Assembly (NCBI GenBank): GCA_964535025.1
Contig: CAZHRW010000110.1
Span: forward strand, 1 to 42,890
DNA length: 42,890 nt
Direction of reading: 5' to 3'
Source of the DNA: JAAYZK01 sp964535025
GTDB taxonomy: Bacteria; Planctomycetota; Phycisphaerae; SM23-33; FEN-1343
This document shows positions 6,998 through 15,219 of the stretch, one piece after another (the first letter of the stretch is position 1; each line of letters opens with the position of its first letter). Made by a program: the position numbers and the translations under genes. The notes under the pieces are model-generated. The model did no database searches and was not told the origin of the DNA. It worked only from the letters and a program-made list of their open reading frames with translations.

Positions 6998-9259
6998 ATG
7001 GACCGCCTGCCCCGCATCTTCGCCGGCGCCGCCCGACGTGTGGCGGCCTGCTGCGACGCGACCGGCCGCGTCGTGCTCGCCCGCCTGTGCGCCGATCCGC
7101 ACGGCCAGACGCTGACCGTCGGCGCGGCGGCGGACGGGCCGGCGCTGCGGCTGACCGTCCGCGCCGCCGCCCTCGACGACGTCGCGCTCGTCCCGGCCGG
7201 CGACGGGACGCTCGTGGTCGTCTGGACCCAGCCGACCGGGGCCGGCGCCGCCCTCCACTATGCCGTCCGGGCCCCGGCGGGCCGCTGGTCGCCCCCGCGG
7301 CCGCTGGCGGCGCCGTACGGGACCATGGTGGCCCCGGCGATGTGCACCGACCTGAAAGGCCGCCCGTGGTGCGCGTTCCAGTCGACCGCCTCGGGCAAAC
7401 ACCACATCTTCGTCACCTGGTTCGAGGGCGGCGAGTGGGCCTTTCCCCAGCGGATCAGCGACGGGGACGGCCCGTGCTTCGCCCCGGCGCTGTGCCCGTT
7501 CGGCGACGGCGTCCGCGTCGTCTGGGACGGCTGGATCGACGGGGCGTTCGGCGTGTGGATGCGGGAACTGGACAGCGAGCCGGACCTGACGACCCGCGAA
7601 AGCCAGGCCACCGTGGCCAAGGCCGACACCCTCGTCGCCGGCGCCGCCCTCGCGGCGCTGGACGCCGAGCGCAGCGTGGTGGTCTGGCAGCGCGCCCAGC
7701 CGCACTGGGGCCGGCGCAACCGCGTCGCGCGGGGCAGCCGGCGGGCGATGAGCCGCGGCAACTACCTCCTGGCCCGTCGCGACCTCCAGGCGGCGATCAT
7801 CGGCCCGGAAGGGATCGCCGACGTCGACGAGGACCTCAACGCCGTGATCGCCGGGTCCCTGCCGTCGCCCGTGCGGACTGCGCCGCGGATCGCCGTCGGC
7901 GCCGACGGGGCGATCTGGCTCGCCTGGCGGCAGATTCACGACCTCGATGACGCCGCGCCCGAGACCGGGTTCGTCAGCGCCGTCAGCGTCCGCGGCGCCG
8001 ACGGCTGGAGCGAACCACTGATCCTGCCCGACAGCGGGGGCACCAGCGACATGCCGGCCCACCTGACCCCCGACCCGCACGGCGGGATGCTGGCCGTCTA
8101 CACCGGCCGTCGCGACGGACGCTTCCATGGGCGGGTCGTGGCCCTGCCGGCGACGGGTCCGTCGCCGCCGCTGCCGGCCGGGCGGTACCGCTCGATGCGG
8201 GTCCCCTCATTCGGCGGCCCCGCGGCGACGCCGCGAACGTGGCTGGAGGAGCCCTACGCCTCGCCGCAACTGCTGTGGGGGGACCTGCACCGCCACAGCG
8301 ACCTGTCGGGCTGCCGCTGGTGGATCGAGGGGGCGCCCCGGGACGCCTACCGCTACGCCCTGACGACGGCGGGGCTGGACTTCCTGGCCGTGACCGACCA
8401 CACGTGGGACCTCGCCACGGCCGACACCCAGGCCGAGGGCTTCACCCTCGCCAACGCCTATAACGTCCCCGGCGTGTTCACGACCTTCTGCGCCTACGAG
8501 GCGAGCTTCGATGAGGGCCATTTCGTCGTCCTGACCGACCAGGACGCTCCGGCGATCCCCAAGGCGCGGTCCCGAAGGGGCCTGACCCGGCGGCTGGACG
8601 CCGCCCATGCCGTCGTGATCCCCCACCACGGCGGCGACCGGCGGTTCGGCTATGCGTGGGCGGGCCACGACGACGACGTCGGACCGATCGGGGAGATCTA
8701 CCAGCCCTATCGCGGCAGCTTCGAAGCGCCCGGCGCGCCCGCCCCGCCGACGACATGGGCCGCCGAAACCGGCGGCACGACCGAGGAAGGCTCGTTCCGG
8801 GCCGCCTGGGCGATGGGCCTGACGGTGGGCGTCGTGGCCTCCAGCGACCACCTGGCCACCGGCGGGGCCTTCGCCGGCGTGTGGGCCGCCGGCAACACCC
8901 GCGAGGCGATCCTCGACGCCCTCCGCCGCCGCCGCTGCTTCGGCGCCAGCGACCGGATCGAACTGGCCTTCTGGGCCGACGAGGGCTTCATGGGCGACAG
9001 CCTCCGCACCGAGCAAACGGAGGCCACCTTCCGCATCCGCTGTCGCGGCACCGCAACGGTCCGCCGGATCGACGTGCTCGCCGACGGGGAGCCTCTTCAT
9101 ACGTTCCGGCCCTCGATGAAGAAACCCCGCCGCAAGGTGACCCTCCGAGAACGTCTCACCCTGGCCGGCGGCCGACACGCCTACACCGTCCGCATCCGCC
9201 AGGCCGACAGGAACATGGCATGGAGCTCGCCCATCTGGATCACGGCGCCGCAACCCTAG
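6998..9259 (+). CDS. Beta-propeller plus PHP-domain metallohydrolase
   Basis: This 753-residue protein has two halves. Residues 1 to about 400 are repeating beta-rich segments with sialidase/BNR-like phrasing (PWCAFQST...HHIFVTWFEGGEWAFPQRI, then a WLAWRQIHD segment), suggesting a propeller. Residues from about 425 form a PHP (polymerase and histidinol phosphatase) domain: LLWGDLHRHSDLSG gives the HxH metal motif near 430, TDHTWDL, then VIPHHGG near 538 and VASSDHL near 612. The last ~100 residues are beta-rich and may be a small sandwich. PHP domains hydrolyse phosphoesters using two or three metals; planctomycetal relatives are often annotated DUF3604-like. No signal peptide is seen, though propeller-PHP proteins elsewhere can be exported. 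The substrate is unknown. The ATG follows GGGAGATC. Confidence 0.82.
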   Translation: MDRLPRIFAGAARRVAACCDATGRVVLARLCADPHGQTLTVGAAADGPALRLTVRAAALDDVALVPAGDGTLVVVWTQPTGAGAALHYAVRAPAGRWSPPRPLAAPYGTMVAPAMCTDLKGRPWCAFQSTASGKHHIFVTWFEGGEWAFPQRISDGDGPCFAPALCPFGDGVRVVWDGWIDGAFGVWMRELDSEPDLTTRESQATVAKADTLVAGAALAALDAERSVVVWQRAQPHWGRRNRVARGSRRAMSRGNYLLARRDLQAAIIGPEGIADVDEDLNAVIAGSLPSPVRTAPRIAVGADGAIWLAWRQIHDLDDAAPETGFVSAVSVRGADGWSEPLILPDSGGTSDMPAHLTPDPHGGMLAVYTGRRDGRFHGRVVALPATGPSPPLPAGRYRSMRVPSFGGPAATPRTWLEEPYASPQLLWGDLHRHSDLSGCRWWIEGAPRDAYRYALTTAGLDFLAVTDHTWDLATADTQAEGFTLANAYNVPGVFTTFCAYEASFDEGHFVVLTDQDAPAIPKARSRRGLTRRLDAAHAVVIPHHGGDRRFGYAWAGHDDDVGPIGEIYQPYRGSFEAPGAPAPPTTWAAETGGTTEEGSFRAAWAMGLTVGVVASSDHLATGGAFAGVWAAGNTREAILDALRRRRCFGASDRIELAFWADEGFMGDSLRTEQTEATFRIRCRGTATVRRIDVLADGEPLHTFRPSMKKPRRKVTLRERLTLAGGRHAYTVRIRQADRNMAWSSPIWITAPQP

Positions 9260-9312
9260 ACGTACCCTCTGTGGTTTTAAGAACTTACGCCGCCAAGACG
9301 GCGGAATCCCCG

Positions 9313-9341
9313 TTGACGGTTCGGCGGCCCTCGTTTATACT
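9313..9341 (+). promoter_or_regulatory. Promoter for the IdeS-like PEP-CTERM gene
   Basis: TTGACG (9313-9318), 17-bp spacer, TATACT (9336-9341): a near-consensus sigma-70-type promoter, 47 bp before the start codon. Confidence 0.65.
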
Positions 9342-9388
9342 GGCGTGTTACGCTCATGCGCTGTGCCGCCGCGTCGAGGAGGGTCGTG

Positions 9389-10171
9389 ATGCCCTGGTGG
9401 GTCCCTGGTTTGGCCGTCATCCTGGTGGTCGCCGCGTCGTTGACGGCCGACCCGGTCGAGATGCGCTACCTGCTGACCGACCATTGGGGCGGCGTCATCA
9501 GCGACGCCGAGAAGAGCCCGGCCACGGCCTACGACGACCAGATGTGCTGGGCGGCCGCGGCGGCCAACGTGCTGGCGTGGACCGGCTGGGGCCACGCCGG
9601 CGGGAGGACCACCGCCGATGAGATCTTCGCCTATTTTCAGGCGCACTGGCTGCCCGGCGGCGGCTCGCCCAACAACGCCTGGCAGTGGTGGTTCGACGAT
9701 GACCAGCTCTGGACGTCGGTCGTCGTCCATACCCCCGGCGGCGGGTTCTGGCCCGACAGGACCTTCGACGACTACTATCGCCTCGAGGGCGGCACCAGCG
9801 GCGCCATGGCCAACCTCGACGCCATGCTCCACGAAGGCCGTGCCGTCGCCGCGACCCTGTTCAACACGGACGGCTACGGCCCGCACGTGGTCACCCTGTG
9901 GGGCTACAGCACCGATCCGGCAGACCCCAACCGCTACACGGGCGTCTGGATCACCGATTCCGACGATCACCGGCACCTGGCCGACCCGCCCGACTGGCTC
10001 CGCTACGTGCCCGTCGAGCCGATCGCCGGCCGCTGGCACCTGAAGGACTTCTACGGCACCGACGGCTACTACCTCTCGGCGCTGCACGGCCTGACCGGTG
10101 TCCCCGAGCCGGCCACGGCGGCGCTGCTGGCGATCGCTGCGGCACTGGCGGCGCCGCGGCGGCGGCGATGA
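9389..10171 (+). CDS. PEP-CTERM protein with IdeS/Mac-like cysteine peptidase domain
   Basis: The 260-residue protein has a signal peptide (MPWWVPGLAVILVVAASLTA) and ends in a PEP-CTERM sorting tag: VPEPATAALL, a hydrophobic helix and a PRRRR tail. Between them lies a papain-fold domain like that of the IdeS/Mac (C66) peptidases. A putative nucleophile Cys near residue 53 is in DDQMCWAAAAANVLAWTGWG, the His near 165 in GYGPHVVTLWGY, and the Asp near 187 in WITDSDD. IdeS cleaves immunoglobulin in streptococci; in environmental bacteria the same domain has unknown targets. The tag predicts delivery to the outer surface or matrix by an exosortase, which is not encoded here. The ATG at 9389 is preceded by AGGAGGG; a start 11 codons upstream has no RBS. 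It converges with the sulfatase gene with only three bases between stops. Confidence 0.82.
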   Translation: MPWWVPGLAVILVVAASLTADPVEMRYLLTDHWGGVISDAEKSPATAYDDQMCWAAAAANVLAWTGWGHAGGRTTADEIFAYFQAHWLPGGGSPNNAWQWWFDDDQLWTSVVVHTPGGGFWPDRTFDDYYRLEGGTSGAMANLDAMLHEGRAVAATLFNTDGYGPHVVTLWGYSTDPADPNRYTGVWITDSDDHRHLADPPDWLRYVPVEPIAGRWHLKDFYGTDGYYLSALHGLTGVPEPATAALLAIAAALAAPRRRR

Positions 10172-10174
10172 AGG

Positions 10175-11701
10175 CTACCCGGCCTCCGGCGGCGGGTCTC
10201 CCTGCTTGCGGTACGTGTCCTCGTACTGCTGCCACAGCGCGACCATTTCCTTGAGCTTCTCCGGCTTGGACGCGGCCAGGTCGACGCTCTCGCAGCGGTC
10301 GGTGGACAGGTCGTAGAGGGCCCAGGGGTCCTCGGGCGTGCCGTTGGGCGAGCGATTGGCGCTGACGATCTTCCAGTCGCCCACGCGGAGGGCCCGGTTG
10401 CCGGAATGGTTGAAGTACACGTGGGAGCGCCCGACGGGCGCCCCGCCCTCCAGGGCGCTGCGGAGGCTCACCCCGGACAGGGGCGGCGCGCCGGCGGGCA
10501 GGGGGATCTCGCCGGGGGCCATGCCGGCGACGTCGAGGATCGTCGGCAGCAGGTCCACGCAGTGGGCCACATCGTGGCGGAGGCCGCCGGCGGCGGCGTT
10601 GTCCATCCACGAGGGCAGCGCCGCGACCAGCGGGGTCGACACGCCGCCCTCGTGGACCCAGATCTTGTGGCGGCGGAACGGGGTGTTGCAGTGGGTGGAC
10701 CAGCCCGCCCCCAGGCACAGGTGCGTCGCGGCCGAGCCCATCGGCGCCGACGGGTCGTGCCCGCCGCCGCGAATGAGGATCTCGGCGCTGGCGCCGTTGT
10801 CGGAGAAGAACAGCACCAGCGTGTCGTCCTCGGCCCCCATCGCCCGCACCTGCTCCAGCAGGCGGCCGATCTCCCGGTCGGTCCGGTCGATCATCGCCGC
10901 GTGAATGGCCATCTTGTCCGCCTGGAAGCGTTTCTGCTCGTCGGTGAGCGCCTCCCAGGCGACGGGGCGTTCGATCTCGCCGGGCCCGAGCTGCTTGCCG
11001 AAGGCCTCGGTGTACCAGGGCGAGCTGACGTCCGGCTCGCGCGGGGACAGATCGCAGTTGACGATCCCCATCTCCCGCAGCCGCTCCCACCGCCGACGGC
11101 GGAGCACGTCCCAGCCTTCGTCGTAGCGGCCGCGGTACCTGGCGATGTCGTCGCGCTCGGCGTGCAGGGGAAAGTGCGGGGCCGTGTAGGCCACGTACTG
11201 GAAGAACGGCGCGTCGGCATGGCCGGCAGCGTGGTCGCGCAGGCAGCCGAGGGCGTGGTCGGTGATCGCGGTGGAGGAGAACCGCGCGCCGTCGTCGCTG
11301 TCGAAGAAGTGCGAGAACTGCTCGATGTCGAACCCCCAACTGATGTCGAAGCCGTCCTCGCCGGCCGGGTCGGGCTCGTTGTTGATGTGCCACTTGCCCG
11401 AGTGATAGCTTCGGTACCCCCGTTGCCGCAGGTAGTACGGCAGCAGGCGCTGCCAGGCGGGGCGGTAGGGCGGATGGCCGGGCGGGTCCATGTGCACCTG
11501 CGGCGGGTAATAGCCGGTCAGCGTGCAGGCCCGGGTCGGCCAGCACCGCCCGGTGTTGTAGCACTGGGTGAAGCGGACCCCCCGGCGGGCCAGGGCGTCA
11601 ATGTTGGGCGTGTCGATCTCGCCGCCGTAACAACCGACGTCGGAGAATCCCATATCGTCCATCAGGATCAGCAGCACATTGGGCTTGCGGGCGTTGCTCA
11701 T
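10175..11701 (-). CDS. Arylsulfatase-type sulfatase (formylglycine enzyme)
   Basis: This 508-residue protein is a type I sulfatase. It opens with NVLLILMDDMGFSDVGCYG, giving the two metal-binding aspartates, and has the C-x-P-x-R maturation signature CWPTR at residues 53-57, so Cys53 should be converted to formylglycine. The sequence then continues with TLTGYYPPQ, a GKWHI lysine/histidine motif, PHFPLH, and the distal metal motif FFSDNGAS. Sulfatases remove sulfate esters from polysaccharides, and planctomycetes carry many. No signal peptide is apparent, which suggests action on imported oligosaccharides, although a mis-set start could hide one. No formylglycine-generating enzyme or anaerobic maturase is present in the window. 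The ATG at 11699-11701 follows GGAGTGAG; an upstream in-frame ATG has no RBS. The gene stands alone. Confidence 0.93.
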   Translation of the reverse strand: MSNARKPNVLLILMDDMGFSDVGCYGGEIDTPNIDALARRGVRFTQCYNTGRCWPTRACTLTGYYPPQVHMDPPGHPPYRPAWQRLLPYYLRQRGYRSYHSGKWHINNEPDPAGEDGFDISWGFDIEQFSHFFDSDDGARFSSTAITDHALGCLRDHAAGHADAPFFQYVAYTAPHFPLHAERDDIARYRGRYDEGWDVLRRRRWERLREMGIVNCDLSPREPDVSSPWYTEAFGKQLGPGEIERPVAWEALTDEQKRFQADKMAIHAAMIDRTDREIGRLLEQVRAMGAEDDTLVLFFSDNGASAEILIRGGGHDPSAPMGSAATHLCLGAGWSTHCNTPFRRHKIWVHEGGVSTPLVAALPSWMDNAAAGGLRHDVAHCVDLLPTILDVAGMAPGEIPLPAGAPPLSGVSLRSALEGGAPVGRSHVYFNHSGNRALRVGDWKIVSANRSPNGTPEDPWALYDLSTDRCESVDLAASKPEKLKEMVALWQQYEDTYRKQGDPPPEAG

Positions 11702-11805
11702 CAACTCACTCCAGCTTGCGGGTCTGTCGGGTGCGTTCGGGTCGTCCAGAATAGACACGGACAGCACCGATTGCCAGGCGCAAGCCGGGGCAGCAACCGC
11801 ACATC

Positions 11806-12273
11806 TTACTCGACGGCCTCGGCGGCGGCGGTGTCGATGGCGTCCACCAGTTCATCGGCGCTGGTGACGCCGACGAACCGCTCGACCGGACGACCGTCGT
11901 GCAGGAGGATCAGCGTGGGGATCGCCTGCACGTTGAACCGCCCGGCCAGGTCGCCCTGTTCGTCGATGTTCACCTTCATCACCGACGCCCGCCCCTCGAC
12001 CCGCTGAGCCACCTGCTCCAGGATGGGCAACTGTTGGCGGCACGGGCCGCACCGCGGCGACCAGAAGTCCACCAGGACCACCCCCGAGGCCGCCGCCTCG
12101 TCGAAGTCCTCCGTCGTCAGCGCCCGCAGGTGCTCCCCGCCCATCGGCCGGCCGGGCCAATCGAACCGCAGGGCGTAAAAGCCGGTGGCGACCACCAGCA
12201 ACGCCATTACGACCAGGAACTTGATCGTCGACCGCCTGCGCTGCAGGCGTTCGGCCTCTTGTTGATGCTCCAT
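11806..12273 (-). CDS. Membrane-anchored thioredoxin
   Basis: The 155-residue protein has one N-terminal membrane helix (FLVVMALLVVATGFYALRF, about residues 19-37) after a charged segment, then a thioredoxin domain with the redox motif CGPC in VDFWSPRCGPCRQQLP, the cis-proline in QAIPTLILLHDG, and the closing GVTSADELVDAI. The fold would face the periplasm and serve as a disulfide reductase or isomerase donor. The start at 12273 is preceded by GAGGTGG. A second ATG in frame at 12309 lies only 8 bp after a TAGAAT box (12318-12323) and could be the start of a leaderless transcript, adding 12 residues. No Dsb or cytochrome-maturation partner is adjacent. Confidence 0.88.
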   Translation of the reverse strand: MEHQQEAERLQRRRSTIKFLVVMALLVVATGFYALRFDWPGRPMGGEHLRALTTEDFDEAAASGVVLVDFWSPRCGPCRQQLPILEQVAQRVEGRASVMKVNIDEQGDLAGRFNVQAIPTLILLHDGRPVERFVGVTSADELVDAIDTAAAEAVE

Positions 12274-12458
12274 TGCTTCCACCTCGCTGTCCTTGGCGGC
12301 AACCGCCATACCGCCCCATTCTACGTCGGGACACCGCTTAGGCTTACGCTCGTTTGCCCCTGCGGCGAAGGCAAGGGTTTGCAATGGCATGCCGTTGCAA
12401 TTGGGCCCATCGACATGGCAATGCAATCGGTTCGACCGGCGCATCGGCGGCGGCGCCC

Positions 12459-12464
12459 TATAAT
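12459..12464 (+). promoter_or_regulatory. Consensus -10 box for the FitAB-like operon
   Basis: TATAAT 31 bp before the antitoxin start, with no recognisable -35. The context GCGCCCTATAATAGTGGAGGA is close to that before hicB, which could reflect a shared regulator or simple coincidence. Confidence 0.4.
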
Positions 12465-12495
12465 AGTGGAGGATAGAGGGGAGGACGCGGCAGCG

Positions 12496-12723
12496 ATGGG
12501 GCAACTGGTTGTCCGCAATCTGGGGTCCAAGACGATCCAGCGGCTCAAGGCGCGCGCCCGCCGTCACGGGCGTTCGCTGGAGGCGGAGGTGCGGCTGGTG
12601 CTCGAGCAGCTCGCCGAGGCCGAGGCCGCGGACGTCGACCGTCTGCTGGCCGGCTGGGACCGCCGGCTCGCCGGACGCCGCTTCAGCGACGGCGGGACGG
12701 CTTACGAGGACCGGAGCGAATGA
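12496..12723 (+). CDS. FitA-like ribbon-helix-helix antitoxin
   Basis: The 75-residue protein begins MGQLVVRNLGSKTIQRLKAR, typical of FitA/plasmid-stability antitoxins: a short DNA-binding strand (QLVVRNL) followed by two helices (KTIQRLKARARRHGRSLEAE and VRLVLEQLAEAE). The C-terminus is probably disordered until it binds the toxin groove. It overlaps the toxin gene by four bases (ATGA at 12720-12723), so the two are translationally coupled. Such antitoxins repress their own promoter as a complex with the PIN toxin. The ATG at 12496 follows a GGGGAGGA purine stretch at about 12478-12485, slightly distant. Confidence 0.85.
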   Translation: MGQLVVRNLGSKTIQRLKARARRHGRSLEAEVRLVLEQLAEAEAADVDRLLAGWDRRLAGRRFSDGGTAYEDRSE

Positions 12724-13139
12724 GCGCGCTGGTGGTCGATGCCGGCGTGGTGGCCGCGGCGTTCTTCCGCCAGACGCACACGCCGGCCGCCCGGGCGCTG
12801 CTGACCGGCGGCAACCCGCTGCACGCGCCGGATCTGATCTGGACCGAGACCGCCGGGATCATCTGGAAGCGGTTCACCCGTCGCGAGCTGACCGCCGTCG
12901 AGGCCAGGGCCCTCCTCAACGACGTCCTCCGCCTGCCGCTGCTGGTCCTGCCGGCCGCCGAACTGACCGAAGCGGCGATGGACCTGGCCCTCCAGACCGC
13001 CCAGCCGTTCGGCGACTGCCTCTACCTCGCCGCCGCCCTGGCCACCGAAGGCCGTCTCATCACCGCCAACGCCCACCTCGTCCACGCCCTCATCGACACC
13101 CCCCTGGCCGACCGCGTCACGTGGATCGGAACGACGTGA
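12720..13139 (+). CDS. PIN-domain toxin, VapC/FitB type
   Basis: The 139-residue PIN domain has acidic residues at Asp7 (ALVVDAGVV), Glu43 (IWTETAG) and Asp99 (FGDCLYLAAAL). The fourth position, normally Asp in a TxD motif, is Asn117 in LITANAHLV. PIN toxins are Mg-dependent RNases that cut tRNA or mRNA and are held inactive by the paired antitoxin. The first codon overlaps the antitoxin stop. The Asn replacement at the fourth site occurs in some active members, so loss of activity is not certain. The pair looks complete and not degraded. Confidence 0.87.
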   Translation: MSALVVDAGVVAAAFFRQTHTPAARALLTGGNPLHAPDLIWTETAGIIWKRFTRRELTAVEARALLNDVLRLPLLVLPAAELTEAAMDLALQTAQPFGDCLYLAAALATEGRLITANAHLVHALIDTPLADRVTWIGTT

Positions 13140-13238
13140 GCGCCCGCCGGCGCCAATGCCCCTCGAAAAATGCGAAATCCCGGGTTACGATCTGCGAAGG
13201 CTCGACAGTCCCACAATGCTTCTATGAGGGCACCAACC

Positions 13239-14132
13239 ATGCTCATCGAAAAAACCGCCCGCCAGACCCTCACCGCCGTGGAAGTGGACGTGGACGACGA
13301 GATCCGTTTTACGCTGGCCTCGGGCGAGGTGCGGTCGATCAAGATCGTGCGGGCGTCGGCGAAGGTGGTGAACACGACGCTCGAGACGCTGAAGGTCGAG
13401 GTCGGCGGCGCGGTGACGAACTACCGGTTCTGGGTGGACCTGGAGATCGACGGGCACCGGCTGGCCTTGGCGCGCAACGTGGCGACCCCGGAGAGCTTCT
13501 ATGAACCCTGGGAGCTGATGGGCGTGCGGATCTGGCTGGATGCCGTCGACGACATCTTCGAGTTCCTCACCGAAGGCCACGGCGAATGCCGTCCGCGCAA
13601 GCGGGTGCGGCTGGCGTTGCAGGATGCGACGCTGCGGCTGTGCCCGGTGCTGCTGCACCCCTGGTGCCCGCTGCCGCCCGGCGGGCTGCGCGTGGAGGAC
13701 TGCTACAACGGCGAGGACGTCTGGCTGGGCGCCTACTTCGGCGCTGCGGCCCACGGCGGGCTGGACCTCAACCACCCGGCCGGCACGCCCATCTGGGCGC
13801 CGATCAGCTTCGACGACCACGAGCTGTTCAACAGCGTGGCCGGCGGCGACAACAACAACCGCTGGCGGGGTCTCCACCGCTGGCCCGACGGCTCGACGTG
13901 GATCCTCCAGGTCCACCACATCATCCGCCTGCACCCGCCCGAGCACACCCGCGTCGAGGCCGGGGCGCTGGTCGCCGACGGCGCCGGCGTGTGGATCGGC
14001 GACCACGAGCACAGCCACTTCGTCTTCCGCGTCGCCGAGCCGGGTGAGCCGCTGGACAGCGCCGTCATGCTCGACCCGTGGATCCTCTTCCACCAGATGT
14101 ACGCCGACCGCGAGCATACGACGCTGCGTTAA
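13239..14132 (+). CDS. M23-like metallopeptidase-fold protein without signal peptide
   Basis: The 297-residue protein has an unrecognised N-terminal half (residues 1-130) that looks like paired beta sandwiches, and a C-terminal half with LytM/M23 hallmarks: HGGLD at 172-176 (HxxxD zinc ligands) inside AAHGGLDLNHPAGTPIWAPI, and HSH at 258-260 (HxH) in GDHEHSHFVFRV. M23 enzymes cut peptide cross-links or glycyl bonds and are normally exported, but no signal peptide is visible here. Family placement rests on the two motifs and the GTPIWAP phrase. The start at 13239 follows GAGGG; an in-frame ATG five codons upstream has no RBS. The stop overlaps the convergent SGNH stop (TTAA, 14129-14132). Confidence 0.65.
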   Translation: MLIEKTARQTLTAVEVDVDDEIRFTLASGEVRSIKIVRASAKVVNTTLETLKVEVGGAVTNYRFWVDLEIDGHRLALARNVATPESFYEPWELMGVRIWLDAVDDIFEFLTEGHGECRPRKRVRLALQDATLRLCPVLLHPWCPLPPGGLRVEDCYNGEDVWLGAYFGAAAHGGLDLNHPAGTPIWAPISFDDHELFNSVAGGDNNNRWRGLHRWPDGSTWILQVHHIIRLHPPEHTRVEAGALVADGAGVWIGDHEHSHFVFRVAEPGEPLDSAVMLDPWILFHQMYADREHTTLR

Positions 14133-15205
14133 GTCAGCAGCGCCAACAGCACCTGGGCGTACAGGCGGTGGCCGAAGTCGTTGGGGTGGTTCACCCCGTT
14201 GCCGGTCAGGTCATGGTAGGTCTTGACGGCCAGCAGATCGGCCCACAACTGCGTCAGGTCGGCCAGGACGATGCCGTCGGCGCCCAGCGCACCCAGCGCG
14301 TCGCGAAAGGCGAACAACGCGTCGGTCGGGGTGGCGTTCCACTGGGGGTTGCCGAGCATGGGCGCGACGAGAATGAACTCCGCCTGTGGCGCGCCGGCGC
14401 GGATCCGGTCGAGAATCTCCCGCACCGTCGCCTCGTAGGCGCCGGCGGGTGTGGCGCCCGCATCATTCATGCCGTAGGCGACGATGACCAGGTCGGGTCG
14501 GCCGGCGATCACGGCGTCGACGACCTCCAACCCGTGGGCGACCCGCTTGCCCGCGACCGCGTGGTTGGTCAGCGTGACGCTCCCGCCGAAGCGGCGTTCC
14601 AGCTCGCCGGCCACGAGGTCCGGGTACGGCGGCATGAACGGCCGCGCCCCGGTGTGCCCTGACGCATTCGCCCCGGCCGAGATGCTGTCGCCGATGACAG
14701 CCAGCGCCAACGGCGCACCCGACCGCAGCCGCTCGGCCGTGCGGGGAAGACGGTCGCCCTGGAACGACGGGCGATAGCCGTCCCACGTCGAGCGGTGGTC
14801 GTAGGACGCTTCGACCTGCAAGCCGGCGAACGCGCTGCCTTCGCGCCAGTACAACCCCGTGGTGGGCGCGCCGGCCTTGTGTGGAATGGTGCAGGGGGCA
14901 TCGAGCGGGCGATACAGCTCGCCGGCGTCCGTAAAGGGAACCGCCGAGCCGGCCGTCAGGCTCACCACGCCGGTCGCGGCGTCGACGACGTAATCGCGGC
15001 CTTCCTCGTAGACGACGCCGCACGAGGGCCCGACAAGCGCGACCGGGGCGACGGGAGGCAACAGCAGGCGGGCCCGCGGGGCCGTCCTGTCGTCGGGCCG
15101 AAGGAAGAACAGGCTCTCGCCTTCCATGCGCGTCGAACGCCAGAACGGGTCGCCAAGAGGCCATCGGACGCCGGATTGCGGGACGGCCACAACGCTTCTC
15201 CTCAT
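14129..15205 (-). CDS. SGNH/GDSL hydrolase with N-terminal accessory region
   Basis: The 358-residue protein has an N-terminal half (about 150 residues) of beta-type sequence and a C-terminal SGNH esterase domain. Block I is LAVIGDSISAGANAS (Ser near 171), block II Gly/Asn in TNHAVAGK, block III YGMNDAG, and block V NHPNDFGHRLYA with the Asp-x-x-His pair. Two-domain enzymes of this sort in glycan degraders act as acetyl or other acyl esterases on polysaccharides; the substrate here is unknown. No signal peptide is seen. The ATG at 15205 has a poor RBS. An in-frame GTG six codons upstream (15221-15223) overlaps the gamma-glutamyltransferase stop as GTGA, and I consider that start about equally likely. 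The gene is co-directional with and coupled to its upstream neighbour. Confidence 0.8.
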   Translation of the reverse strand: MRRSVVAVPQSGVRWPLGDPFWRSTRMEGESLFFLRPDDRTAPRARLLLPPVAPVALVGPSCGVVYEEGRDYVVDAATGVVSLTAGSAVPFTDAGELYRPLDAPCTIPHKAGAPTTGLYWREGSAFAGLQVEASYDHRSTWDGYRPSFQGDRLPRTAERLRSGAPLALAVIGDSISAGANASGHTGARPFMPPYPDLVAGELERRFGGSVTLTNHAVAGKRVAHGLEVVDAVIAGRPDLVIVAYGMNDAGATPAGAYEATVREILDRIRAGAPQAEFILVAPMLGNPQWNATPTDALFAFRDALGALGADGIVLADLTQLWADLLAVKTYHDLTGNGVNHPNDFGHRLYAQVLLALLT

Positions 15206-15219
15206 GCGTTCAGGATCGT

